Below are positions 7,873-16,501 of a stretch of 55,700 nt of DNA, one piece after another. Within the stretch, counting starts at the first letter, position 1. Every line of letters begins with the position of its first letter. The translations under genes and the position numbers were made by a program. The DNA lies in contig JAUZFR010000026.1 in NCBI GenBank assembly GCA_030840335.1, positions 1 to 55,700 of the forward strand. The letters are read 5' to 3'. The notes beneath the pieces were generated by a model, which saw only the letters and a list, made by a program, of their open reading frames with translations, was not told the DNA's origin and did no database searches. This DNA is from Actinomycetota bacterium. GTDB lineage: Bacteria > Actinomycetota > Actinomycetes > Actinomycetales > Microbacteriaceae.

Positions 7873-9657
7873 ATGAGACAACGCCGATTTGTTGCTGGTC
7901 TCGCCGTCATCGCGGTGGCGGCGACTCTGGCGGCGTGTACTTCGCAACCGATCGTCGTGAAGAATTCATCAGTCGCGATCGGGGTAGCGAGCCCACTAAC
8001 CTCGTACAACCCCGCGACCTCGTTTGGTGCGACAACGGTCAACCAGCAGATCTCGTACGCGACGAATTCCAACTTCGTCTATTACGACAACCACTCCAAA
8101 CTCATCGCTGACACCTCTTTTGGCACAGTGAAGCGGGTCGGCACCTCGCCTCTGCGTGTGCGTTACACGATCAATGCCGGCGTCAAATGGTCGGACGGCA
8201 CGAAAGTGGATGCGAGCGACCTCCTGCTGGCATGGGCCGCAAATAGTGGCGCGCTCAACACTGTCGGCTTCGACCCCACGGGATATACGGCCCCGAACGG
8301 CACGTTCACAAGCAGTTTTCCCAAGGACGCCGTCTGGTTCGACGGCCAGTCACTGGGCGGCCTGCAATACGCATCCTCTCTCCCCACAATCGGTTCGAAC
8401 GGCCGATCGATCACGCTCAATTACGATCAATTCTTCGTCGACTGGGAATCCGCGTTTTCGGTGGGACTGCCCGCACACATCGTGGGCGAGAAGGCGCTCG
8501 GCCTGACTTCGGCCAGCTCGGCGAAGGCGGCAGTGCTCGAGGCGATCAGCACTGACGACACGACAAAGCTTGCGGCGATTTCACGCACATGGAATTCCGC
8601 CTTCAACGTGGCGCACGGAGCGATCGACCCGGATCTGCTGATCGGCGACGGTCCGTACAAGGTCGCTTCGGTCGCCAGGGACCACACCGTGACACTTGTC
8701 GCAAACAAGCGCTACTCGGGCGACCACCGACCGCGGATCGCGCAGATCGACGTTCGCGTAATCGCCAGTCGCAAGGCCGCAGTGAAGGCGCTGGGCGACG
8801 GTTCTGTCGACATCATCACGCCGTCGGCAACGGCTGCGACAGCGAAGGAGCTTCTCACTCTGTCGAAGGTCACCGTCGCAAGTGGTTTCGATGCGACCTT
8901 CGATCACCTCGACCTGCAGTTCGCGAACAGCAAGAGCGGACTCTTTGACGACAAGCGGGTGCGAACGGCATTCCTCCTGACCGTGCCGCGGCGCGAAATC
9001 GTTGACAAGGTCGCCGGCGCGCTTCAGGAGGAACCCGCGCCACGTTCGTCATTCGTGTTCTTCCCGGGCACGGCGGCATACGACGCGGCGATCGCCGACA
9101 ACGGCTCGAAGGAATACGACGCGGTCGATCTCACCCGTGCGAGGGCGCTGCTGCGTGCCGCCCATGTGCGCTCGCCCCGGGTGTGCATCCTGTTCGACCC
9201 GGAGAATCCGGCCCGCGTCGCGGAATTCACCCTGATTCGCGCATCTGCGAAGCAGGCGGGCATTTCCGTGACGAATTGCTCGTCGACCGACTGGGTGGCA
9301 AGGCTCGGACAGAAGGGTGCATATGACGCGGCCCTGTTCGGCTGGCGCTCCACCAGTTCAGCGGTTACCGCCGCTGCGGCACGACTTCATTCTGGAGTGA
9401 CGCCGCTCAATTACAACAACTATGCGAGTTCGATCACCGACACCCTCCTCGACGCCCTCGCGCAGACGCCCGACGCTGAAGGGCAGAACGCGCTGCTGGG
9501 GCAAATCGACCACCAGCTGTTCTCCGATGCCTACGGTTTGCCGCTGTTCCAGTTGCCATCGCTCACCGCTTTCGGGACCACCGTGACGGGCATCCAAAGG
9601 TCGCCGTTCGCCCCAGGCGTGTTCTGGAACATCTGGGAATGGCGTCCGACAGGATAG
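7873..9657 (+). CDS. Second peptide-binding lipoprotein (SBP_bac_5), paralogue of 752-2578
   Basis: 594 residues, lipobox TLAAC with Cys22. Shares with the first binding protein the same order of landmarks: Lys-Trp-Ser-Asp-Gly-Thr, the Asp-Leu-Leu-Leu-(Ser/Ala)-Trp-Ala-Ala-Asn block, Val-Asp-Trp-Glu, Pro-Arg-(Gln/Arg)-Glu-Ile and a Trp-Arg/Gln-Ser-Thr-Ser block near the C-terminus, so the two arose by duplication. It begins 15 bases after the ATPase stop. Ribosome binding site is poor; a TACGCT hexamer at 7858-7863 could give an internal promoter. Two binding proteins on one permease pair would widen the range of substrates. Confidence 0.88.
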   Translation: MRQRRFVAGLAVIAVAATLAACTSQPIVVKNSSVAIGVASPLTSYNPATSFGATTVNQQISYATNSNFVYYDNHSKLIADTSFGTVKRVGTSPLRVRYTINAGVKWSDGTKVDASDLLLAWAANSGALNTVGFDPTGYTAPNGTFTSSFPKDAVWFDGQSLGGLQYASSLPTIGSNGRSITLNYDQFFVDWESAFSVGLPAHIVGEKALGLTSASSAKAAVLEAISTDDTTKLAAISRTWNSAFNVAHGAIDPDLLIGDGPYKVASVARDHTVTLVANKRYSGDHRPRIAQIDVRVIASRKAAVKALGDGSVDIITPSATAATAKELLTLSKVTVASGFDATFDHLDLQFANSKSGLFDDKRVRTAFLLTVPRREIVDKVAGALQEEPAPRSSFVFFPGTAAYDAAIADNGSKEYDAVDLTRARALLRAAHVRSPRVCILFDPENPARVAEFTLIRASAKQAGISVTNCSSTDWVARLGQKGAYDAALFGWRSTSSAVTAAAARLHSGVTPLNYNNYASSITDTLLDALAQTPDAEGQNALLGQIDHQLFSDAYGLPLFQLPSLTAFGTTVTGIQRSPFAPGVFWNIWEWRPTG

Positions 9658-9722
9658 ACTGACACAGCAGGTCTTCACTGATGCGATCCTGCGCGCCCAC
9701 GACTCCTGTCCAGCGATCGTTC

Positions 9723-9792
9723 GCTGCCAGAGCCGCCGCCCACTTCGGGCATAGTGCTTCTCAGCACACAGAGCATTTCCTGCTCTGGCGGC
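9723..9792 (+). promoter_or_regulatory. Structured leader upstream of typA with mutually exclusive hairpins
   Basis: GCTGCCAGAGC (9723-9733) can pair with GCTCTGGCGGC (9782-9792) with one mismatch, while CAGAGCA (9769-9775) can pair perfectly with TGCTCTG (9781-9787) over a five-base loop. The two pairings share the same right arm, so only one can form. A further small hairpin GTGCT/AGCAC lies between. Whether the whole stretch is transcribed is not known. Confidence 0.35.
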
Positions 9793-9831
9793 CAGCACTG
9801 AACACGCCACTTCAATCCCAAGGAAATACTG

Positions 9832-11739
9832 ATGGCTATTGCCACACGAAATGACCTGCGTAACGTCGCAATCGTCGCGCACGTCGACCACGGCAAGACC
9901 ACGCTCGTCGACGCGATGCTCCGCCAAACCAACTCCTTCGCGGCGCATGCGCACCTCGAAGAGCGCGCCATGGACTCGAACGACCTCGAGCGCGAAAAGG
10001 GCATCACGATCCTCGCGAAGAACACCGCTGTCTCGTACGAGGGTCTGCATGCGACCGAAGGCCCCATCACCATCAACGTGATTGACACCCCCGGCCACGC
10101 CGACTTCGGTGGCGAGGTCGAGCGCGGCCTGTCCATGGTGGATGGGGTCGTTCTGCTCGTGGACGCCAGTGAGGGCCCGCTGCCCCAGACTCGCTTCGTG
10201 CTGCGCAAGGCGCTCGAGGCCAAGCTGCCCGTCATCCTGCTTGTCAACAAGACCGACCGTCCGGATGCGCGCATCGATGAGGTCGTCAGCGAGTCGCAGG
10301 ATCTTCTGCTCGGTCTCGCATCCGACATGGCCGATGACGTTCCCGACCTCGACCTCGATGCCATTCTCGATGTGCCGATCGTCTATGCATCCGGCCGCAA
10401 CGGCGCCGCGAGCTGGAACAAGCCCGAAAACGGCACTCTGCCCGACAACGACGACCTCGAGCCGCTGTTCGACGCGATCATCAAGCACATTCCTGCGCCC
10501 ACGTACGACGACGAGCACCCGCTTCAGGCCCACGTCACCAACCTCGACGCATCCCCGTTCCTCGGTCGCCTCGCCCTGCTGCGCGTCTTCAACGGCACAA
10601 TCAAGAAGGGCCAGACAGTTGCCTGGGTCAAGCACGACGGCTCGGTCGCCAACGTGCGCGTGACCGAGCTGTTGATCACGAAGGCCCTCGACCGTTTCCC
10701 GACTGACTCCGCGGGCCCAGGCGACATCGTCGCCGTTGCCGGTTTCGAAGACATCACCATCGGTGAGACGCTTGCCGACCCCAACGACGTCCGCCCGCTG
10801 CCGACCATCACGGTCGACGACCCCGCGATCTCGATGACGATCGGCACCAACACGTCGCCGTTGATCGGCAAGATCAAGGGCCACAAGCTCACCGCCCGCA
10901 TGGTCAAGGATCGCCTTGACCGCGAACTCGTCGGTAACGTCTCGATCAAGCTCGTCGATATCGGACGCCCGGATGCATGGGAGGTGCAGGGCCGCGGAGA
11001 ACTCGCGCTCGCCATCCTCGTTGAGCAGATGCGCCGCGAGGGCTTCGAGCTGACCGTCGGCAAGCCGCAGGTCGTCGTGAAGTCGGTCAACGGCAAGGTT
11101 CATGAGCCGTTCGAGCACCTCACGATCGATGCGCCCGAGGAATACCTCGGCGCAATCACCCAGCTTCTCGCGGCGCGCAAGGGCCGCATGGACAGCATGA
11201 GCAACCACGGCACCGGATGGGTGCGCATGGAGTTTATCGTTCCTTCCCGTGGTCTCATCGGCTTCCGCACGGAGTTCCTCACAATCACCCGCGGTGCGGG
11301 CATCGCGAACGCGGTGTCGCACGGCTACGAGCAGTGGGCCGGAGAGATCACGACCCGCGTCAACGGCTCCATCGTCGCTGACCGCGCCGGCGTCGCAACG
11401 CCGTTCGCCATGGTCGCCCTTCAGGAGCGCATGTCGTTCTTCGTCGAGCCGACCCAGGAGGTCTACGAAGGCATGGTCGTTGGCGAGAACTCACGCGCAG
11501 ACGACATGGATGTCAACATCACGAAGGAAAAGCAGCTCACCAACATGCGGCAGTCCACCTCGGACACCTTCGAGCGAATGACTCCGTCGCGCCGGCTCAC
11601 CCTCGAGGAGTGCCTCGAATTCGCCCGCGAAGACGAGTGCGTCGAAGTCACGCCAGAATTCGTTCGCATCCGCAAGGTGGAACTCGACGCAAACGCGCGC
11701 GCTCGTCGAACCTCGCGCCTGAAGAAGCAGAACGCCTAA
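9832..11739 (+). CDS. typA: Ribosome-associated GTPase TypA/BipA
   Basis: 635 residues, the usual length. Translation-factor GTPase that binds the ribosome at the EF-G site and is needed under stress such as cold. G1 is AHVDHGKT at residues 16-23, the switch region follows with Glu-Arg-Glu-Lys-Gly-Ile-Thr-Ile, G3 is DTPGH near 84-88, G4 NKTD near 137-140. Domain II, the EF-G-like domain III and V regions, and the BipA-specific C-terminal domain with Gly-Leu-Ile-Gly-Phe-Arg-Thr-Glu-Phe-Leu and the late Asn-Ile-Thr-Lys-Glu-Lys-Gln-Leu-Thr-Asn segment are all present. AAGGAA at 9820-9825 is six bases before the ATG. Confidence 0.97.
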   Translation: MAIATRNDLRNVAIVAHVDHGKTTLVDAMLRQTNSFAAHAHLEERAMDSNDLEREKGITILAKNTAVSYEGLHATEGPITINVIDTPGHADFGGEVERGLSMVDGVVLLVDASEGPLPQTRFVLRKALEAKLPVILLVNKTDRPDARIDEVVSESQDLLLGLASDMADDVPDLDLDAILDVPIVYASGRNGAASWNKPENGTLPDNDDLEPLFDAIIKHIPAPTYDDEHPLQAHVTNLDASPFLGRLALLRVFNGTIKKGQTVAWVKHDGSVANVRVTELLITKALDRFPTDSAGPGDIVAVAGFEDITIGETLADPNDVRPLPTITVDDPAISMTIGTNTSPLIGKIKGHKLTARMVKDRLDRELVGNVSIKLVDIGRPDAWEVQGRGELALAILVEQMRREGFELTVGKPQVVVKSVNGKVHEPFEHLTIDAPEEYLGAITQLLAARKGRMDSMSNHGTGWVRMEFIVPSRGLIGFRTEFLTITRGAGIANAVSHGYEQWAGEITTRVNGSIVADRAGVATPFAMVALQERMSFFVEPTQEVYEGMVVGENSRADDMDVNITKEKQLTNMRQSTSDTFERMTPSRRLTLEECLEFAREDECVEVTPEFVRIRKVELDANARARRTSRLKKQNA

Positions 11740-11766
11740 GCTCATTCCAAACAGCCGGAGATGAAG

Positions 11767-12234
11767 ATGACCACCCTGCGTCACAAGCTCGTCGCTCCGG
11801 TCGCCGTCTTGCTCGCCCTGACAATGGCGCCAATTTTGACCGGGTGCATCGGCAATCCGGTTCAGGGAATCGTCAAAGCCGCGACCGGCGGAAAAGTGGA
11901 TGTCGGCGACGGTCACTCCCTTCCGTCCGACTTCCCGAAAGCGGTTCCGGTCGCGAAGGGAACGGTCGTCTCCGGCGTCGGTGCCGGGTCCGGCGCGAAG
12001 AAGATCTGGAACGCCAGTGTTCACGTCACCGGTGCTGACCCCACCGACGGCATCGAGTCCGATCTGAAGCGCGCGGGCTTCACAATCGAGCCGGTGACCT
12101 CGACGTCCGACGGTTCCGCGCTGATCGGGGCGACCGCCAGGTATAGCGTGCTGATTGGCATCGCAAAGGACAAAACCGGCTGGCTGGTCAACTACACGGT
12201 CGGCCCCGCGGACTCGCAGAACAGCGGCAACTAG
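11767..12234 (+). CDS. Small secreted lipoprotein of unknown function
   Basis: 155 residues from the ATG at 11767; an ATG two codons earlier abuts the GGAG that serves the later start (spacing six bases). The signal peptide ends in the lipobox ILTGC. The mature part is short, Gly/Ser/Val-rich, with alternating strands and a motif Leu-Pro-Ser-Asp-Phe-Pro-Lys-Ala-Val-Pro that suggests a small beta-rich domain. No enzyme motif is visible. It follows typA by 27 bases and converges on efeB with a gap of four bases, so no separate terminator fits between them. Function unknown; resemblance to lipoproteins commonly found beside typA in related bacteria is an impression only. Confidence 0.75.
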   Translation: MTTLRHKLVAPVAVLLALTMAPILTGCIGNPVQGIVKAATGGKVDVGDGHSLPSDFPKAVPVAKGTVVSGVGAGSGAKKIWNASVHVTGADPTDGIESDLKRAGFTIEPVTSTSDGSALIGATARYSVLIGIAKDKTGWLVNYTVGPADSQNSGN

Positions 12235-12238
12235 CGCA

Positions 12239-13501
12239 CTACGCGAACAGGTCCGCCGCGATAAAGCTGCCCTGTTTCGGCGCGGGCGGCACGGCGAACA
12301 CGGCTGATCCGATGTGCTTGATGTATTCGTTGAGGCGGTCGACGGAGCCGAGCTTCGTCTGCATCTCGATGAAGTGCTTCGGGTCGTTCATGTAGGCGAT
12401 GAAGAGCAGACCCGCATCGATCTGACCGAGATCGTCGATCCCCTCTGTGTAGTTGTACGACCGGCGCAGGATCTTCACGCCACCGTTGTTCTCGTGCGCC
12501 GCGAGCGCGATGTGGGAGGTCGCGGGTATGACGAGGTCGCCAGACGCATCCTTCTTCGTGAAATTCGGGGTGTCGTGCTCGCGGTGCCCGCTGAGCGGTG
12601 CGCCCTCCAGCTTCGTGCGCCCGAAAACGTTCTGCTGGTCTCCGATTGCGTCGGTGTCCCAGGTCTCGATGTTCATGTGGATCTTGCGGGCGACCATGTA
12701 GGAACCGCCCTTCATCCAGGCCTGGCCGTCACCCGCGGTCCACACCCACTTCTCGAGATCGCTGTCTTCGAAGATATTGCGCGTGCCGTCCTTGAAGCCG
12801 AGCAGCGTGCGCGGAGTCTGCTGGCTCGGACCAGCGGATGCGCGTCCAAACCCGGTAACAGTCCAGAGGGTCGCTGCGGTGCCACGGGCCATCCGCGTGA
12901 GGTTTCGGATCGCGTGATATGCCACCTGCGGGTCGTTTGCACATGCCTGGAGGCTCAGGTCGCCCCCCGTGTATTCGGGCTGCAGCTGGTCGCTCGGCAA
13001 CGTGGGGATCTTTTCCAGCAACGTCGGCTTGCGCGCAGAGAGTCCAAAGCGGTCGTCGAAAACACCCGGTCCGAGCCCGAGGGTGACGGTGAGACCCTCA
13101 GGCCCGAGGTCGAGGGCTTCGCCGGAGTCCTGCGCCACAGCGTCGGGCCGGGTCGGCTGCGGGCTTCCAATCGTGTCGCCCTTCGCCAGCTGGGCGATCG
13201 CGGCCGACCAGCGGGCAAGGAGCACCTGCACGTCCGTCCTTGACGACGTCGTCAGCTCGTACGTCATGAAGACGGTGTACTTCTGCGGTTCGGTTTGGAT
13301 TCCCGCCTGGTGTGGCTGGTTGTAGAACGGATGGGCGTCTGCGGCGACAGCAGCGATTGTCGGCGACTGGGTGGCGACCGCGAAGGCCCCCGCTGCGCCC
13401 GCGACGGCCCCAACCACCAGTCCGCTCGCGGCAAGGCCACCCGCCCCGCCGAGGAATCCCCGACGGGAAAGGTCGATCTTGTCGTCGTCTTTGTCTGCCA
13501 T
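12239..13501 (-). CDS. efeB: EfeB, Tat-exported dye-decolourising heme peroxidase of iron uptake
   Basis: 420 residues. The twin-arginine signal SRRGFLGG (residues 12-19) followed by an Ala/Gly/Val-rich helix marks export of a folded, cofactor-loaded protein. The DyP signature GFKDG with following Thr-Arg-Asn lies near residues 235-242 and supplies the distal aspartate; the heme-ligand histidine is in the Thr-Ser-His-Ile-Ala-Leu-Ala segment near residue 345, followed by the conserved Ile-Leu-Arg-Arg-Ser-Tyr-Asn-Tyr. In the EfeUOB system it acts outside the membrane on iron or heme. It begins two bases after the efeO stop and is last in the operon. Confidence 0.93.
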   Translation of the reverse strand: MADKDDDKIDLSRRGFLGGAGGLAASGLVVGAVAGAAGAFAVATQSPTIAAVAADAHPFYNQPHQAGIQTEPQKYTVFMTYELTTSSRTDVQVLLARWSAAIAQLAKGDTIGSPQPTRPDAVAQDSGEALDLGPEGLTVTLGLGPGVFDDRFGLSARKPTLLEKIPTLPSDQLQPEYTGGDLSLQACANDPQVAYHAIRNLTRMARGTAATLWTVTGFGRASAGPSQQTPRTLLGFKDGTRNIFEDSDLEKWVWTAGDGQAWMKGGSYMVARKIHMNIETWDTDAIGDQQNVFGRTKLEGAPLSGHREHDTPNFTKKDASGDLVIPATSHIALAAHENNGGVKILRRSYNYTEGIDDLGQIDAGLLFIAYMNDPKHFIEMQTKLGSVDRLNEYIKHIGSAVFAVPPAPKQGSFIAADLFA

Positions 13502-13503
13502 CG

Positions 13504-14751
13504 TCAGGCCGTCGCCACCTTCTCGGCGATGCGTGCGAGATCCTCGTGCAGTGCTTCGACTGCTTTTGACAGGCTTGGCGCGTCGGCCGCCTTCACCTTC
13601 GCGGTGTAGCGGATGTATCCGCCCAGGCTGGACGGATCCTTGTATTTGTCGAGCAGGGTGGTCACCGCAGCGAACTCGGCGGTGATCTTCGTGGTGAGGG
13701 CCGGATCGATCAATTTGAGTCCGTCCTGCAGGTAGGCGAATGACTGCTGGGCACCTTCGATGTTCGCCGCGAAGTCGACGAGATCGATGTGGCTGTACGC
13801 CTCCTCTTCGCCCGAAATCTTTGAGGTCTGCACCTCTTCGAGCAGTCCGGACGCACCATTCGCCAAATCTTCGGGCTTGTACGTCAGCGTCTTCGACAGC
13901 TCATCGAGCTTCTTGACGTTCGCGACCAGTTCGGTCGCAAACGCCTTCGTGCCCTGCGAGATCGCCTTTGTCTGGAACAGGTCCTTCTCGATCGCGTGGA
14001 ATCCGTGCCAACCGACCTTGGGGTCGAGATTGGATGCTCGCATGTCGACGAGGTAATCGAGGTTGCCCGCGTTATCGGTCGGCTTGAAGCCGGGAAGCAC
14101 GAACCCTTCGACATCCGATTCGATTCGCTCGTAGTACGGGCGAGCCTCGGCGTAAGCCTTCTGGGCGGCCGCGAGGTCATCGCTGTCGATCGCATTCTTC
14201 AACGCGATCGATCCGGACACCATGTTGTTGACCTCCTGCGTGACGTACGAGGTATAACCGGTGATCCCACTCGCCAGCGCCTCCTGCACACTGCCGTTGC
14301 CGGTGGATGCCGCTTTGCCCACAACGGTAAACGTCTGGGATTCGGTCGTTGCCCCCGGGCAGATCACCTGGTACTTGCCGCCGGTCAGCGTCACAGTAAA
14401 GGACACCGCTGCGAGCCCGGGCACGAGGTTTTCCTTTTCGCCGATGATGCGCTGGTCGCTCTGAAGCTCGAATTCGGTTATGGCCGTCGAGTCGGTGTTG
14501 GTGATAGTGAACGTGACGGGGCCGGCCTTGGCTGAAGTGCTGTTCAGCGCGCAGACATCGCCGCTGCCCGAAGTTTTCAGGGTTGCCTTGACCTGAGACG
14601 CTCCGCCGACGACTTTCGCGACCGAGCTGTCGGTGGCAGTTAGGCTGCTGGCGCCTGTCGCTGCACAGGCGGAGAGCAGAAGCGCTGCCGACGCCGTGAC
14701 CGAAATCGCGCTTGCCAGTCGCCTGTATCGATGTGAGATGGCGTGCTTCAT
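13504..14751 (-). CDS. efeO: EfeO, iron-binding lipoprotein with cupredoxin and M75 imelysin-like domains
   Basis: 415 residues. Signal peptide with lipobox LLSAC, so in this Gram-positive it would be anchored on the outer face of the membrane. Residues about 45-140 form the cupredoxin-like domain (Thr-Phe-Thr-Ile-Thr-Asn-Thr; Tyr-Gln-Val-Ile-Cys-Pro-Gly). Residues about 160-415 are the M75 domain with the metal-binding HxxE of His-Gly-Phe-His-Ala-Ile-Glu near 247-254. It is thought to deliver iron to the EfeU permease. A strong GGAGG lies nine bases before the ATG. Middle gene of efeUOB. Confidence 0.93.
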   Translation of the reverse strand: MKHAISHRYRRLASAISVTASAALLLSACAATGASSLTATDSSVAKVVGGASQVKATLKTSGSGDVCALNSTSAKAGPVTFTITNTDSTAITEFELQSDQRIIGEKENLVPGLAAVSFTVTLTGGKYQVICPGATTESQTFTVVGKAASTGNGSVQEALASGITGYTSYVTQEVNNMVSGSIALKNAIDSDDLAAAQKAYAEARPYYERIESDVEGFVLPGFKPTDNAGNLDYLVDMRASNLDPKVGWHGFHAIEKDLFQTKAISQGTKAFATELVANVKKLDELSKTLTYKPEDLANGASGLLEEVQTSKISGEEEAYSHIDLVDFAANIEGAQQSFAYLQDGLKLIDPALTTKITAEFAAVTTLLDKYKDPSSLGGYIRYTAKVKAADAPSLSKAVEALHEDLARIAEKVATA

Positions 14752-14789
14752 GAGTGATTACCTCCAGATCAAAGAGAAAGGGGGAAAGG

Positions 14790-16388
14790 TCAGACGCGCG
14801 CGGGCTGTGGTGCTGCGGCTGCCCCGGCAGCGCTGCCGGCGACGTCGCCGTCCTTGACGCGCTCGCGCTTTCGAAGGATGCGTTTGCCGCGGTATCCCGC
14901 GAACGCCAGCAGAAGCGCGGCGACCACCAGAACCACGGGGAGGTACAGCTTCCACAGCAGGAGTTCGGTGCGCGCGCTTGCCGCGGCCGCGATGCCCGCC
15001 GCCGTTCGGGCCACATAGCTGGAGGTCGCTGACCATGACGGGCTGGACTTCGGCGATTCGACCGTGATCGTGCGAGGGCTGTTCAGGCCGCCACCCGACA
15101 GCGTGAGGATGCTGACCGAGCGAAGCGAGGCATCCAGTAGTGTCGATCCACTTGCCCGGACGCTCAGGGTTGCGCGCGTCTCGCGTGTCGTCGAGAACGG
15201 ACCCGGGTTTTGAGACGGGTCGATGCCGATCGGCACTCGGCCGCCGGACAGCGCGATGAGATCCACCAGTGACAGCGACTGCGACTCGCTGCTTGTCGCA
15301 GCGTTCTGCCAGAGTCGAGACGCAATACCGTCGCTTCCGTCGGGCTTTGTCTGCGAGAAGCTGAACGCATGCGAGGAGACGGCCCCGCCCTGGTTCACAT
15401 CGAATGAATAGGCGTTGCCGCTGCGGGTCAGAGAGGCTGTGCCGGCCGAGTCGCCGCCAGCCGCAACGAGCTTCGCCGCGCCGGGGGAGTAGGCACCGGG
15501 GAGCGGAACAGCAACGGCGAGCACGATTGCGGCGACCATCGTGGCACCCGCGAGGCCGAACAACAGTGCGGGCTTTCGCGCGGGTGACGGACGGCGAGAG
15601 GCGGGCCACAGCAGGTACAACAGCACGGGCACCAGGTAGGCGAACCAGCCCAGTACCTCGATGAGTCGGGGATCGGACGGGATGCCCAGCACGCCGGTCA
15701 GGAGTGCGGCCTGCACCGAGCCATTCGGGGCGAGCCACGAGAGGTTCACGGTGGCCTGCTGGCCGATCAGGATCCAGCCGGCTTCGTGCGCCGTGCGAAT
15801 CGCACTCAGCACCAGGCCCGCTGCAACCAGCACGAGGAAGAGGCCGGTGACGCGGAAGAACCTGGCGAGATTGAGCTTGATTCCGCCGCGGTAGATGCCG
15901 ATTCCGATTCCGACAGCAACCGCGATCCCGATGACGGCGCCGGCGCCCGCGGCGAGTGAACTCGTCGAAGACTGGAAGGCCGCGAGCAGGAAGACGGATG
16001 TCTCGAAGCCCTCCTTGAGGACCGCCAGGAAGGCCATTCCCACGAGCGCCCACGCCGTGCCGTCACGCAGAGCGGACGCCGCGGAGTGCTCGAGATCGGA
16101 TCGCAGGTTGCGCGCGTGCTGATTCATCCAGCCGATCATGCCCGTGACGAAGATGACCGCGACGAAGCCGATGATCGACTCCATACCCTCTTGCTGGGCC
16201 TGCGGGAGGTCGGCCGAAATGACCTCGAGTACAACGCCAACGCCGATGCTCAGGGCGATTGCGGATGCGACTCCGATCCACATCGGCCGAAGGGACTTGC
16301 CCGTGCGAGAGAGAAATGCGGCAATGATTCCCACGATAAGCGATGCTTCGAGACCTTCGCGCAGGCCGATTACGAGAGTTGCGAGCAT
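14790..16388 (-). CDS. efeU: EfeU, FTR1-type iron permease with C-terminal extension
   Basis: 532 residues. The FTR1 core occupies roughly residues 1-285 with seven hydrophobic helices and both iron-binding REXXE-type motifs: REGLE at residues 10-14 and KEGFE near 124-128. The family is normally about 280 residues; here about 250 more follow, comprising an extracytoplasmic domain of about 190 residues with beta-rich character and a final transmembrane helix before a basic tail, as in other actinobacterial EfeU proteins. First gene of the operon, with a DtxR/IdeR-like box 37 bases upstream of the start. Confidence 0.92.
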   Translation of the reverse strand: MLATLVIGLREGLEASLIVGIIAAFLSRTGKSLRPMWIGVASAIALSIGVGVVLEVISADLPQAQQEGMESIIGFVAVIFVTGMIGWMNQHARNLRSDLEHSAASALRDGTAWALVGMAFLAVLKEGFETSVFLLAAFQSSTSSLAAGAGAVIGIAVAVGIGIGIYRGGIKLNLARFFRVTGLFLVLVAAGLVLSAIRTAHEAGWILIGQQATVNLSWLAPNGSVQAALLTGVLGIPSDPRLIEVLGWFAYLVPVLLYLLWPASRRPSPARKPALLFGLAGATMVAAIVLAVAVPLPGAYSPGAAKLVAAGGDSAGTASLTRSGNAYSFDVNQGGAVSSHAFSFSQTKPDGSDGIASRLWQNAATSSESQSLSLVDLIALSGGRVPIGIDPSQNPGPFSTTRETRATLSVRASGSTLLDASLRSVSILTLSGGGLNSPRTITVESPKSSPSWSATSSYVARTAAGIAAAASARTELLLWKLYLPVVLVVAALLLAFAGYRGKRILRKRERVKDGDVAGSAAGAAAAPQPARV

Positions 16389-16424
16389 GAGTCTTTCGTG
16401 TCTGTAAACCGAGGGGGAGGTTGG

Positions 16425-16438
16425 TAAGGCTATCCTTA
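16425..16438. promoter_or_regulatory. DtxR/IdeR-like iron box between efeU and mshB
   Basis: TAAGGCTATCCTTA has dyad symmetry (TAAGG/CCTTA) and agrees at 11 of 14 positions with the core TTAGGCTAACCTAA of the known DtxR/IdeR consensus. It contains TAGCCT on the minus strand (a possible efeU -10) and TATCCT on the plus strand (a possible mshB -10), so an iron-loaded repressor here would block both directions. Confidence 0.6.
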
Positions 16439-16501
16439 CTCGTTCGACTCTACCCGGGCACTCCGCTGGTGTCCAATACGCTTGGAGGAGAAAGGCGGAA
16501 C

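Noticed and set aside
9358-11322. 654-codon minus-strand frame opposite typA
   Set aside because: typA on the plus strand is complete and certain; the opposite translation has Arg/Glu/Val-rich low-complexity composition and no motif.
14758-16053. 431-codon minus-strand frame within efeU in another frame
   Set aside because: Same strand but wrong frame; efeU has both REXXE iron motifs and a proper operon position.
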